A stretch of 64,000 bases of DNA from Desulfobaccales bacterium (GTDB lineage Bacteria > Desulfobacterota > Desulfobaccia > Desulfobaccales > 0-14-0-80-60-11): assembly GCA_041648175.1 (NCBI GenBank), contig JBAZPO010000009.1, positions 77,235 to 141,234 of the forward strand, in the 5' to 3' direction. Of the stretch, positions 50,954-59,497 are shown piece by piece. Every line of letters starts with the position of its first letter. Position 1 is the first letter of the stretch. The notes under the pieces were generated by a model. It did not search any database. It was not told the origin of the DNA and saw only the letters and a list, made by a program, of their open reading frames with translations. The translations under genes and the position numbers were made by a program.

Positions 50954-51229
50954 TCAAGCTTCCATCGATATCTTGAGCGGTAAGTATCCCACGATGCCTT
51001 TGGTGCTGTGGCCGGCCTCGGCTGCTTCCGGTCGGGTCGCCGTGCCGATGGAGCGATCAACCTTGCCGGAGTGGACCAGCGTAGTCACCCCGGACTGCGA
51101 GGCCCGGAAAGCAAAGCGTCTTATATGGTCCCTTAGGAGCGCCAATCTTTCCCGCACCCGCAAGTCAAAATAGAAGGGACTCTCCATGAACATGGCCACC
51201 AACTCTCGTTTCTTCAGGTGAAGCTTCAT
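50954..51229 (-). CDS. Small hypothetical protein, possibly frameshifted
   Basis: I do not recognise this 91-residue protein. The first 40 residues (MKLHLKKRELVAMFMESPFY and FDLRVRERLALLRDHIRRF) look like a real amphipathic helical protein, with GGAGG 11 bases upstream of the ATG. The second half (SGVTTLVHSGKVDRSIG and on) is less regular, and a frameshift or readthrough into noncoding DNA is possible. It lies in a stretch of small minus-strand frames between the DUF5132 gene and the Dpp permeases. Confidence 0.5.
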   Translation of the reverse strand: MKLHLKKRELVAMFMESPFYFDLRVRERLALLRDHIRRFAFRASQSGVTTLVHSGKVDRSIGTATRPEAAEAGHSTKGIVGYLPLKISMEA

Positions 51230-51317
51230 CTCCAGACTTTACCTCCAAAAGCGGCCGCCGGAACTTGACAGGAATTTTTCTCTAAGTCATTCGGATCAGA
51301 CGATTTGTCATCGGCCG

Positions 51318-51578
51318 TCAGGTCAATCTGTCTAACGGCATTCCATCCCTCGACTGTAATCCGTATTCGACCTGCTCTCCGGGTTCTGATCCGAACAAGA
51401 CTAAGCAGCCATCTACCGCAGCCTGGTCAGAGGGGGAATGCCTCGTGCGGCTGGACCTGGCCGGGTTGACCCGTTTGCGTTTCGCATTGCTGGCCAAGAT
51501 AATGGTGGCGACCATAGCGGGCATGCATATAACCGCAACCCAACCAAGGAAGATCACCAACCATTCCTGTGGCATCAT
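51318..51578 (-). CDS. Small single-helix membrane protein (tentative)
   Basis: The product is 86 residues. A hydrophobic N-terminal helix (about 4-29, EWLVIFLGWVAVICMPAMVA) is followed by a basic stretch (NAKRKR) and a polar tail. An AGGGAG-like site precedes the ATG. No family is recognised. It may be a real small membrane protein or a chance frame. Confidence 0.4.
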   Translation of the reverse strand: MMPQEWLVIFLGWVAVICMPAMVATIILASNAKRKRVNPARSSRTRHSPSDQAAVDGCLVLFGSEPGEQVEYGLQSRDGMPLDRLT

Positions 51579-51810
51579 CCTGCTCCCTTACCTTACTCTT
51601 GCATTCTCCATAATCCGGTCTCGGGGGCACAAGAAATTGCCTGAAAATTTACAATAAATATATTTTTAATAGGTTTAATCTTTGTTAATTTATGATTATC
51701 GTCACCTGGGGGCCGCCCCTTGATCCTTTCTTGCATCAGCCCCTTGCATCGCCGGCCTCATTAGGCTAATTTACCCTTAAAGAATAGCTTCTCCTTCAAA
51801 GACGCATCCC

Positions 51811-52785
51811 ATGTGGCTCTATATCCTGAAACGTCTGGGTCTGATGATCCCTCTCCTCCTGGGGATCACTCTGATATCCTTTATGGTTATCCATCTGGCG
51901 CCGGGGACCCCCACCGACATGCAGACCACCCTCAATCCCAAGGCCTCCCTTGAGGCCCAGAAGCGCCTGCGGGAGCTCTACGGTCTGGATAAGCCCCTCA
52001 TGGTGCAGTACTGGGATTGGCTGTCCCGGCTGTCCCGCCTGGATTTCGGCCGCTCTTTTTCTCCGGACCGGCGGCCGGTATGGGACAAGATCAAGGAGCG
52101 CATCGGCATCACCTTGGGCCTCAACCTCATGAGCTTGATCATTATTCTGGCGGTGGCCATCCCCATCGGGGTGATCGCCGCCTACCTGGCCCACTCCTGG
52201 TTTGACAAGGGCACCACCCTCTTTGTCTTCTTCGGCTTTGCCATGCCTACGTTCTGGCTGGCCCTGCTCCTCATCATGTTTTTTGGGGTCTATCTGGATT
52301 GGCTGCCCATCTCGGGTCTCACCTCCCTCAACTTTGGTCAATTAACCCTTTGGGGCAAGATTCAGGACCTGGCTGCGCACGTTACCCTGCCGGTGTTGGT
52401 GGCGGCCTTCGGCGGCCTGGCCGGCATGTCCCGGTACATGCGGGGCAACATGCTGGAAGTCATCCGCCAGGACTACATCGTTACGGCCCGGGCCAAGGGG
52501 CTGCCGGAGCGGGTGGTGATCTTCAAACACGCCCTGCGCAACGCTCTGTTGCCGGTGATCACCATCCTGGGCTTAAGTGTGCCGGGGCTCATCGGCGGTA
52601 GCGTGATCTTCGAGTCCATCTTTGCCATCCCCGGCATGGGCCAGCTGTTCTACGGCGCAGTCATGGCCCGGGATTATCCCCTGGTAATGGGAGAACTGGT
52701 CATCGGTGCGGTGCTGACGCTTTTAGGCAACATGCTGGCAGACGTGGGCTATGCCCTCGTCGATCCACGCATTCGCACGGGGTGA
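51811..52785 (+). CDS. ABC transporter permease, DppB/OppB type
   Basis: The product is 324 residues with six membrane helices. It starts MWLYILKRLGLMIPLLLGIT, contains the N-terminal YGLDKPLMVQYWDWL segment of the DppB family and the EAA-like loop ARAKGLPERVVIFKHALRNAL that docks with the ATPase. It would form the channel with the DppC-type permease at 52924. The genes for the substrate-binding protein and the ATPases are not adjacent, so substrate (di- or oligopeptide, or nickel) is unresolved. No clear ribosome site is seen. Confidence 0.93.
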   Translation: MWLYILKRLGLMIPLLLGITLISFMVIHLAPGTPTDMQTTLNPKASLEAQKRLRELYGLDKPLMVQYWDWLSRLSRLDFGRSFSPDRRPVWDKIKERIGITLGLNLMSLIIILAVAIPIGVIAAYLAHSWFDKGTTLFVFFGFAMPTFWLALLLIMFFGVYLDWLPISGLTSLNFGQLTLWGKIQDLAAHVTLPVLVAAFGGLAGMSRYMRGNMLEVIRQDYIVTARAKGLPERVVIFKHALRNALLPVITILGLSVPGLIGGSVIFESIFAIPGMGQLFYGAVMARDYPLVMGELVIGAVLTLLGNMLADVGYALVDPRIRTG

Positions 52786-52796
52786 GGTTGGACTTA

Positions 52797-52832
52797 AAGT
52801 CCCCCTTTGCAAAAGGGGGATTTAGGGGGATT
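52797..52832. repeat. AAGTCCCCCTTTG...AAAGGGGGA palindromic repeat
   Basis: CCCCCTTT and AAAGGGGG arms form a hairpin in the gap between the two permease genes. Related copies are at 54875-54910 and 59055-59094. Confidence 0.7.
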
Positions 52833-52923
52833 TCAGCAGGTTATTGGATATCCCCCCTTATCCCTGCAAACGGGCTTTCGACAGTCCGTGGCTTCTTTTG
52901 CCGAAAACTGAAAACCAGCCCTT

Positions 52924-53760
52924 ATGAGACAGAGAGAATTCTGGACCCACTTCAAGCGCAACCGCATGGCCATGACAGGCCTGGCCCTGGTCTTGGGGTT
53001 GTTTGTCGTGGCCATTTTTGCCCATTGGCTGGCGCCTTATGACCCCAATCACATTGACCTCAAGCAGGTGCTCATGCCTCCCAGCCAGGCCCACTTCCTG
53101 GGCACGGACACGTTAGGCCGGGACGTCCTCTCCCGCATCATCTACGGCTCCCGGATATCTCTGCTGGTGGGGTTCGTCGCGGTGGGCCTGGCCACCTTAA
53201 TCGGCTTGGTGGTGGGGGCCTTGGCCGGGTATTACGGCGGCTGGGTGGATGCATCCCTCATGCGCCTGGTGGACCTGATGCTCTGCTTCCCATCCTTTTT
53301 CCTGATTCTGGCGGTGATTGCGGTGTTGGAGCCCAGTATCTGGAACATCATGGCGGTCATCGGGCTCACCGGTTGGATGGGGGTGGCGCGCCTGGTCCGG
53401 GCTGAATTCCTCTCTTTACGGGAACGGGAATTCATTACCGCAGCCCGGGCCCTGGGAGCCAGCGATGTCCGCCTGGCTTTGCGCCACATGTTGCCCAACG
53501 CCCTGGCGCCGGTGATGGTTTCCGCCACCTTGGGGGTGGCCGGGGCCATCCTCACCGAGAGTGCCCTGAGTTTTTTGGGCCTGGGAGTCCAACCCCCCGC
53601 GCCCAGTTGGGGCAACATCCTTACCGCCGGCAAAGATAATATCGAAATCGCCTGGTGGCTTTCCGTCTTTCCTGGGCTCGCCATCCTCATCACGGTGATG
53701 AGCTACAACCTCCTGGGGGAAGGTATTCGGGAGGCCATCGATCCACGCCTCAAAGGCTGA
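52924..53760 (+). CDS. ABC transporter permease, DppC/OppC type
   Basis: The product is 278 residues with six membrane helices. The cytoplasmic N-terminus (REFWTHFKRNRMAMTGLALV), the GTDTLGRDVLSRIIYGSRIS motif and the EAA loop (AARALGASDVRLALRHMLPN) are typical of DppC. It pairs with the DppB-type permease upstream; the 138-base gap contains a hairpin repeat, which is unusual for a coupled permease pair. No ATPase follows. Confidence 0.93.
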   Translation: MRQREFWTHFKRNRMAMTGLALVLGLFVVAIFAHWLAPYDPNHIDLKQVLMPPSQAHFLGTDTLGRDVLSRIIYGSRISLLVGFVAVGLATLIGLVVGALAGYYGGWVDASLMRLVDLMLCFPSFFLILAVIAVLEPSIWNIMAVIGLTGWMGVARLVRAEFLSLREREFITAARALGASDVRLALRHMLPNALAPVMVSATLGVAGAILTESALSFLGLGVQPPAPSWGNILTAGKDNIEIAWWLSVFPGLAILITVMSYNLLGEGIREAIDPRLKG

Positions 53761-54191
53761 CGACCCCCTACGGACGAGAGAGATCTGCCGGTTTTCCGCC
53801 CCTTCTTGGCCATTTCCGCCTATTTATCACCTTTTCCTCTGCCCTGCGACCTTGACAACTCAAGGTGGACTTCGCATGTTAATCAAAAGGCGGCGGATTT
53901 CGGATTGCGCTTTACCCAGTCACCTATTGGACCACGTCGCAGTCCAGGGAAATGGGTTACGCAGGTGGAGGTGAGCCCTCCTGGCCCAATCTTTTTCGGC
54001 CCGGTATTACCGGGAAGAGCATGGAGAAAGAAAAATAGCCACTTTATTTCCTGTTCTTCGTTCGAAAAAGTGAGGCAAGGAAATAATTCTTCCGGGCACC
54101 TCCCCAAAATCCTTTGACAATGAGGGAAGAATCTCTTAAGTTATGACTGTCGGGCGGCAAGTTTACTAATTCGCCACTAAGGGAGAGAGAT
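53761..54191. other. Intergenic region and long leader of the gene at 54192
   Basis: About 430 bases without a gene. They contain several hairpins (for example GGCCCGGTATTACCGGG near 53998-54014) and a promoter candidate near 54114. I checked for known riboswitch patterns (cyclic di-GMP, glycine, fluoride) by eye and found no clear match. Confidence 0.5.
54114..54142 (+). promoter_or_regulatory. Candidate promoter for the gene at 54192
   Basis: TTGACA and a TAAGTT box are separated by 17 bases, about 50 bases before the ATG. The -35 is perfect and the -10 is poor. Confidence 0.4.
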
Positions 54192-54665
54192 ATGAAGCGG
54201 ACGTGGGTAAAAGTTGTTGCTTTAACACTGGCCCTGGCTATTTGCGGGGCGGGGACCGCATTGGCGGCTAAGAAAGCCGATCAACCTTTGGACGTTGGCA
54301 AAGCATTGTTGGATTCCTATGATCTGATCGAAAAGAAACAGTATAAGAAAGCAGATTTACTCCTGGACAAAATCCTCGTAGCAGATCCCGGCAATCCTCT
54401 GGCCTTGAATAACAAGGCTTCCGTCATGGTGGCGGAGAAAAAGTTTGACAAGGCCGACACTTACCTGAACCAGGCCCTGCCCAAGGCTAAGGGCTACATG
54501 GTCCAAGTAAACCGGGTGTGCTCCGTGGGAAACATCTGCCTGGCCTTCAAACCCGTTACCGGGGGTACCGGTAATCAGGATCTTGAGCCCTTAATCAAAA
54601 TGAACATCGAAATGGTTAAAGGCTATATGACTTCTGGCCCCCTCCCGGGGAAGGGCCTGAGATAA
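54192..54665 (+). CDS. Secreted TPR-like protein
   Basis: The product is 157 residues. A signal peptide (about 1-25, ending ALAAKK) precedes helical repeats resembling TPR units: LLDSYDLIEKKQYKKADLLL and then LALNNKASVMVAEKKFDKAD. It should be periplasmic. The C-terminal part contains two cysteines (RVCSVGNICLAFKP) that could form a disulfide. AAGGGAG precedes the ATG and a strong terminator follows the stop, so it is a single-gene unit. The function is unknown. Confidence 0.85.
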   Translation: MKRTWVKVVALTLALAICGAGTALAAKKADQPLDVGKALLDSYDLIEKKQYKKADLLLDKILVADPGNPLALNNKASVMVAEKKFDKADTYLNQALPKAKGYMVQVNRVCSVGNICLAFKPVTGGTGNQDLEPLIKMNIEMVKGYMTSGPLPGKGLR

Positions 54666-54698
54666 GTAACGCCTGGCCGCCGCCCACAGGAGCTCCTG

Positions 54699-54725
54699 GG
54701 CCCCCTTACGGGGGCCTTTTTTTGT
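54699..54725 (+). terminator. Rho-independent terminator
   Basis: GGCCCCC, a TTAC loop and GGGGGCC form a perfect 7-bp stem followed by seven T, 34 bases after the stop. Confidence 0.9.
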
Positions 54726-54843
54726 GCAGCCAAGGCCCTGGTTGGCGGAATTATCAGCGTTGCCGATTAATAAGCAAGGCTTTTATAGAGACACAGCGTG
54801 CCTCAACCCAGGCTGATCTGCTTTTATAGTAAGTGCAAAAAGG

Positions 54844-54910
54844 TTTTGCAAGAGGCTCATAAAGAATTGTTTCTAAAGTCCCCCTTTGAAAAAGGGGGGT
54901 TTGGGGGATT
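54844..54910. repeat. Solo GCAAGAGGCTC end plus a CCCCCTTT hairpin repeat
   Basis: TTTTGCAAGAGGCTC (54844-54858) is one terminal repeat of the element family seen intact at 62650. It is followed by a CCCCCTTTGAAAAAGGGGGG hairpin repeat (54875-54910). Confidence 0.6.
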
Positions 54911-54963
54911 CAGTCCGGGAACTTTAAGTGACTGGATTATTTTTTATATTTGCCGGACATTTC

Positions 54964-55770
54964 CTATTTCTCTTTGCTCAAGACCTGGTCCTTAAGATAG
55001 CCCGCAAAAGCTTCGGCTTCCCGGGAACTTCTCAGATAAAGCCCCATATGCGCCTCGTCCTGGGGATAGTAACCCGGATAGCCCGTGGGCGCAGCGCCCC
55101 CGGGGCAGTGCACCAGAGCCGTCAGAAAGATGGCCGGAATAACTCTCCATTCCGGCTGGTCCGTAAGGGGTCCGGCCACCCGTTCCTCCACCGTGGCAAT
55201 GACCCGGCGGGAGGCAGTGATGGCCAGGCGCCAGTCGGATACCCGGGGAATCAGAATATTGCCCTGGGAGTCCCCCGCGCCGCCATGCACGACGGTGACG
55301 TCCGGGGTCAGAGCCTGGACCACCACCAGATCTTGGCCGCTGAAGGGGTCGGGGATGACCCGGAAGCGAGGATTGACCTCAAGATACGCCGAGCCCAAAA
55401 TACCCCGTACCGGCAGAAACGGCACGCCCATGCCCCCCGCCTGGAGAGCCCTCAACAGTGCCCCTCAGGGGTACTCCAGGCATTTAAGCCGGCCCTCCTG
55501 CACGGCAGCCCTAAAATGCGGGGCCATGCCATATTCCTCCAGCCCCACCTGGGCGAAATGCAGGCGATCAGCCACCTGTGCCCCCACGGCCAGGTCAACA
55601 TTGAGACCCCCGGTGGGCACGGTGACCAGTTCCAGGCCGCGGCGGCCCTGGCGGATGAGCTCCCGGATCAGGGCCATGGGCGCGGCGTGGGTATGCCCCC
55701 CCAGGGCCATCAGGTCCCCGTCCTTGACCAGCGCGGCAGCCTCACTCAGACTAGTCCAGACAGGTGGCAT
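54964..55770 (-). pseudogene. CoA-transferase alpha-subunit-like gene interrupted by in-frame TGA
   Basis: Two adjacent frames are in the same register and separated by one TGA (55467-55465). The first reads LSEAAALVKDGDLMALGGHT to FRAAVQEGRLKCLEYP, and the second GALLRALQAGGMGVPFLPVR to the end. Together they give about 268 residues of a CoA-transferase family I alpha subunit (glutaconate CoA-transferase-like). No beta subunit follows. The TGA could be a nonsense mutation (for example of a Trp codon) or a recoded codon; the place is not a known redox cysteine. I treat the gene as broken. It overlaps the Nudix gene upstream by 20 bases. Confidence 0.7.
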
Positions 55771-56356
55771 CGTGGTTCCCCGGTATGGGATGGACCCCTA
55801 AACGAGCCAGCAGGTTAAGCAGGATTCGGGCTGTAGCCCCCCAGACCACTTCTTCGCCGTTCTGCCAATAGCAAACCCGGGTGGTGCGCCCCTGGAAGAT
55901 ATAAGGCCCCGAACTCCAGCGCTCCGGAGGGTAGAAGTCCGCCACCGGTAGGGTCAGCAGGCGCTTAACTTCCCGGGGGCTGGGCTTAAAGTCGTACGGA
56001 TGAGGAATGAGGCCTACAAAGGGGGTGATATGGTAGCCGGTGATGGTGGCCACCCCGGCAAGCCAGCCCAGGACTTCCACCGTCCCGGGAGCGAGGCCGA
56101 TCTCCTCAAAAGTTTCCCTCAGGGCCGTGGCCAACAGGGTTGAGTCCTCCGGGTCCTTAACCCCCCCGGGAAATGCGATCTGCCCCCGGTGGTCCTTCAC
56201 CATCAAGGTCCGCTGGGTGAACAGCACCCGCAGTTCTTCTTCCTGCACAAACAAGGGCACCAGCACTCCGGCAGGCACTAAGCCCGGCTCCGGGGCCGGT
56301 GGCGCCAAATCCAGGGGCAAATGGTCTCTAAGGCGGGACAGGGCTGTCGGCGGCAT
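55751..56356 (-). CDS. Nudix hydrolase, CoA pyrophosphatase-like
   Basis: The product is 201 residues. The Nudix box reads GGVKDPEDSTLLATALRETF followed by EEIGL, and upstream is RTLMVKDHRGQIAFPGG, the signature of the UPF0035/CoA diphosphatase branch (NudL-like). Such enzymes hydrolyse CoA or CoA esters to phosphopantetheine compounds and 3',5'-ADP. Its 3' end overlaps the CoA-transferase-like gene, so CoA metabolism links the two. The N-terminus is ordinary and no special start is needed. Confidence 0.92.
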   Translation of the reverse strand: MPPTALSRLRDHLPLDLAPPAPEPGLVPAGVLVPLFVQEEELRVLFTQRTLMVKDHRGQIAFPGGVKDPEDSTLLATALRETFEEIGLAPGTVEVLGWLAGVATITGYHITPFVGLIPHPYDFKPSPREVKRLLTLPVADFYPPERWSSGPYIFQGRTTRVCYWQNGEEVVWGATARILLNLLARLGVHPIPGNHDATCLD

Positions 56357-56580
56357 AGTTCTTTTTTACCATGGACCAGAGTCCAAGGCAACCGACCGGG
56401 CCAAGCTCGGAAAGCGCCGTTCCGGCGATGCAGCAAACGCGGGGAAACGTTTGCAATGGCTTCGATTGACAAGCTAAACTGGGGACCTTATGTTGATTAT
56501 AAGTCGGTCATGAATTCTTGCGACTGCAATGGCAGCCGGTACCTTAACCATGGAAAATTGCTTAAAGGGAGACATCTTAC

Positions 56581-57105
56581 ATGAAAGTGCAGGAATATAT
56601 GCTCAAGGCGTTGAAAGACGCGGTCCAGATGGAGGTTGAAGGCCGCCAGTTCTATCTGGAGGCGGCCAAGAAGGTGAAAAGCGCCGGAGTCCGTGAGATC
56701 ATGGAGTACCTGGCGGAATCGGAAAAATACCATATCGAGAAATTCAACGAGATCTACCGCAGCCTTGAGAAAGACCCGGGCTGGACCGAAACCATGGCAA
56801 ACTTTGCCCCACCCCATCACGAGCCCTATGTCTGCGTCATGGCCATGACCAAAGATGAGCAGGGCGTGGGCGGCCAAGACGACCTTCAGGCCCTGAAGAC
56901 CGGCATCAAGATGGAGGAGTGTTCCATCGACTATTACACCAAGCTGGCCAAGGAAACCAACAACCCCCTGGCTCGGCGCTTTTTCATGAGTATCGCCCAC
57001 GAAGAAAGGGGCCACTATATGACCCTGATGGATATGCACAACTATCTGACCCTGCCTGAAGACTGGTTCTACGTCCATCAGATGAGCAACGTGGACGGGG
57101 CTTAA
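56581..57105 (+). CDS. Ferritin-like diiron protein, rubrerythrin-related
   Basis: The product is 174 residues, a four-helix ferritin-like fold. Carboxylate/histidine iron ligands are in MEVEGRQFYLEAAKK, ESEKYHIEKF, MEECSIDYYTKLAKET and AHEERGHYMTLMD (E and ExxH patterns). The C-terminal rubredoxin domain of rubrerythrin is absent. Proteins like this detoxify peroxide or store iron in anaerobes. A GGGAGA-like ribosome site lies before the ATG. It stands alone. Confidence 0.92.
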   Translation: MKVQEYMLKALKDAVQMEVEGRQFYLEAAKKVKSAGVREIMEYLAESEKYHIEKFNEIYRSLEKDPGWTETMANFAPPHHEPYVCVMAMTKDEQGVGGQDDLQALKTGIKMEECSIDYYTKLAKETNNPLARRFFMSIAHEERGHYMTLMDMHNYLTLPEDWFYVHQMSNVDGA

Positions 57106-57194
57106 TGAAAAACCGTTTTTAATTTTTGGTTAAGAACCATGGAGCCTGATAGGTCAAACCGAGAAACGAAAAACGAATAACGAAAATCGAGATT

Positions 57195-57950
57195 ATGGAA
57201 CTAACCGTCATCGGGTCCGGCACCGGGGTGCCCTCTCTGCGCCGGGGGTCGCCGTGCCTGGCGGTGAAGGCCGGCTGTCTGCTGCTGGTCCTGGATCTGG
57301 GCGCCGGCTCCTTGAGGGCCCTCTTGCGTAACGGCTTTAATTTCTCCGCTATCGACGTTCTGGCCCTGACTCATCTCCATCCCGATCATGTGGGGGACTT
57401 GGTCCCCTTTTTGTTCGCGACCCGTTACTCCCTGGGCTATACCCGCACGGAGCCCTTCCGGCTCCTGGCCGCCCGGGGCTTTGCCCGGTTTCACGGCCTC
57501 CTGAAAGAAGCCTTTGCCGGTTGGGTGGAGCCGCCCCAAGGCCTCATGGACTTAAAAGAGCTCGCCCCCGATGCCCCAGACTCGGTGCATGACCGGGACG
57601 TGGTCATCAAAAGCGCGCCCACGAATCACACCGCCGGCAGCCTGGCCTACCGGGTGGAGGCCCAGGGCCGGTCCCTGGTCTATTCCGGGGATACGGACGT
57701 CAGCGACTTCCTGGTGGATTTGGCCAAAAACGCCGACCTCTTAGTACTGGAGGCCGCCAATCCCTTTAAGGTCCAGGGCCATCTCACCCCCGCCGAAGCC
57801 GGCCGCCTGGCGGCCCAAGCTGGGGCAAGGCGTCTGCTCCTGACCCACTTCTATCCGCCCTGCGATGAGGTGGATGTGGTGGCGGACGCGGCAAGAGAGT
57901 TTCCCGGCGAGGTCCTCCGGGCCGAAGACGGCCTGAGGCTCACCGTCTGA
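57195..57950 (+). CDS. Metallo-beta-lactamase-fold hydrolase, RNase Z-like
   Basis: The product is 251 residues. It begins MELTVIGSGTGVPSLRRGSP and has the metal motif LTHLHPDHVGDL (HxHxDH). Further ligands are in APTNHTAGSLAYR, YSGDTD and LTHFYPP, and the HLTPAEAGRLA motif is kept. The layout is that of the ELAC/RNase Z-like branch of single-domain hydrolases; a tRNA substrate is not established since the long exosite arm of true RNase Z is absent. It follows the ferritin-like gene by 89 bases with a run of AAAAACGAA repeats between. Confidence 0.9.
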   Translation: MELTVIGSGTGVPSLRRGSPCLAVKAGCLLLVLDLGAGSLRALLRNGFNFSAIDVLALTHLHPDHVGDLVPFLFATRYSLGYTRTEPFRLLAARGFARFHGLLKEAFAGWVEPPQGLMDLKELAPDAPDSVHDRDVVIKSAPTNHTAGSLAYRVEAQGRSLVYSGDTDVSDFLVDLAKNADLLVLEAANPFKVQGHLTPAEAGRLAAQAGARRLLLTHFYPPCDEVDVVADAAREFPGEVLRAEDGLRLTV

Positions 57951-57984
57951 GGTAGGCCGGTAAGCCCCGACCTCAAGCAATCCG

Positions 57985-58012
57985 CGGTGGGGCGGGCCTC
58001 CGTGCCCGCCAT
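57985..58012. repeat. GGGGCGGGCCTCCGTGCCCGCC palindromic repeat (split)
   Basis: GGCGGG and CCCGCC arms around CCTCCGTG form a member of the GGCGG...CCGCC family between two plus-strand genes. Confidence 0.65.
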
Positions 58013-58076
58013 CATGAATAGAGTGTATGGCGACAGATTGTGAACCTGATATGACCCCCCATTCTGGAGGAATTTT

Positions 58077-58379
58077 ATGAAAATTGCTCATCCTGCTCAA
58101 CTCAAGCTTGGAATTCTCGTGGCCCTGGTGCTTTGTGCCCTTTGTCTGGTGGCTTGCGGTTCCCGGATCAACCAGGCCGACTTTGAAAAGATTCAAACCG
58201 GCATGACCATGGCCCAGGTGACCGCTATTCTGGGAGAGCCCACGGAATCCTCCAGCGTGGACGTGGCCGTGTTTTCCGGCACCGTGTCCACGTGGAAAGC
58301 CGGCGACGTCACCATCACCGTCCAGTTCGTCAACGGCAAGGTGGTGGCTAAACAACTATCCAAGTCTGACCAAAAGTAG
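58077..58379 (+). CDS. OmlA/SmpA-like small lipoprotein
   Basis: The product is 100 residues. A signal peptide ends in LVAC, a lipobox, so it is lipid-anchored. The mature part holds INQADFEKIQTGMTMAQVTA and ILGEPTESS, matching the DUF3862/BamE-like fold (two helices and a three-strand sheet), then VVAKQLSKSDQK. BamE-like proteins assist outer-membrane assembly, but the short DUF3862 group is not well studied. GGAGG precedes the ATG. Confidence 0.88.
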   Translation: MKIAHPAQLKLGILVALVLCALCLVACGSRINQADFEKIQTGMTMAQVTAILGEPTESSSVDVAVFSGTVSTWKAGDVTITVQFVNGKVVAKQLSKSDQK

Positions 58380-58483
58380 TTACCCCGGCCGGGCTGCGAG
58401 TCTGCTCTTTTTCAATCTATTAATCAGAGCATGAAAGAAGTCCCCTCCTTTTCTCCCTCCCCCCTGATGGGTTTTGGTAAGGG

Positions 58484-58544
58484 AGGCGCCCAAGTTGAGC
58501 TTGGGCGGAAAATGGCGTTCCCGAGCTTTCGCTGGGGAACGAGG
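58484..58544. repeat. Twin-hairpin dispersed repeat, copy 6
   Basis: Reverse orientation: GGCGCCCAAG...CTTGGGCGG then GCGTTCCCGAGC...GCTGGGGAACGAG. Both stems have mismatches. Confidence 0.7.
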
Positions 58545-59336
58545 GCCAAAAGTTTTCATGGCTTAAAATCACCCTAAACTGCCCAAAAAATCGCTGAAAA
58601 TGGCCGGGCGCGGGCCGGTTTTGAGGGCAAGTCCGGCACATGTGCCGGGACATTGCCGAGGTACCCTCGCCATATACCCGGTCTAAACCCGCGTGCAAGC
58701 GCGTTCCGGTCGAGGCGGTGCCAGGGTTGTCACGCGCTTGTCCCGCGCTGGTCCCGGGGTAAATATTCGGCTTTCGCAAAACTTAGCCAGTAATATCAAC
58801 GGATTAATGGGGCGCCGGCATCCTTGTGCCGGGACGCGGTACAGGGGGGACGGCTGGAGCCTCCCCATTTTTCTCAGGTTGGAAAACCGTGATCCGCTTT
58901 TATCCCGGCAAGGCATGGAGACAGCATAAACTCTGGGGTGCGAGGCATCCAACAATGATAAGAAAGATGACAGGCTTTTCAAGCTGGCAGGATCAGGGTT
59001 GCGCGCCACTACCCTATAGCGTTTGCCATAAATTTATGCCGCTGGCTGATTTTTAAATCCCCCTAAATCCCCCTTTTTCAAAGGGGGACTTTATAAGTAA
59101 TTCCTTATAGTTTACCCCTTTACCAAAGGGGGTTAGGGCAGTAGTGTCCGGCAGGGTTTTTGCTAAAGACAGATGCCGATGCAAATTCTTAAGCTATTTA
59201 TTGCGCAATGCCTTAGGATTTGCAGATATTTGCCCTCTCCCCCAATGGGGGAGAGGGCAGGGTGAGGGGGAAGTGAATCGCAGACGAAGCCACCCCTCAC
59301 CCTAACCCTCTCCCCTCGAAGGGGAGAGGGGATTTT

Positions 59337-59360
59337 GGTGGCACAGGCTTTTCAGCCTGG
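59337..59360. repeat. GGTGGCACAGGCTTTTCAGCC palindromic repeat (split)
   Basis: GGCACAGGCT and AGCCTG arms; copy 4 of the CACAGG family. It directly follows a GGGGAGAGGGG hairpin repeat. Confidence 0.65.
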
Positions 59361-59497
59361 GCTGGCTTCTAAGGCCTGCGAATACCATTTTTGGCATTCC
59401 CGATATGGAGCGGTTTCTGCAAAATGCTTGCCGGACACTACTGGGGTTAGGGGGGATTTGGGGTGTTAAAGTATTTCCTATTACGGAAAAAACTTTT

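Noticed and set aside
53880..54110. Possible cyclic di-GMP or other riboswitch
   Set aside because: Some hairpins and a GGAAAT stretch suggested it, but the conserved cores of known classes are not present as far as can be read by eye.
55441..55470. SECIS-like hairpin after the TGA of the CoA-transferase-like gene
   Set aside because: A short GGCAU/GUGCC hairpin can be drawn about 31-44 bases after the UGA, but it is weak, and chance hairpins are common in this GC-rich sequence.
54928..55818. 296-codon plus-strand frame opposite the CoA-transferase-like gene
   Set aside because: The minus strand carries recognisable CoA-transferase sequence on both sides of the TGA; the plus frame has none.
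58683..59056. Overlapping short frames on both strands
   Set aside because: They lie in repeat-rich, palindromic DNA and have no motif or ribosome site.
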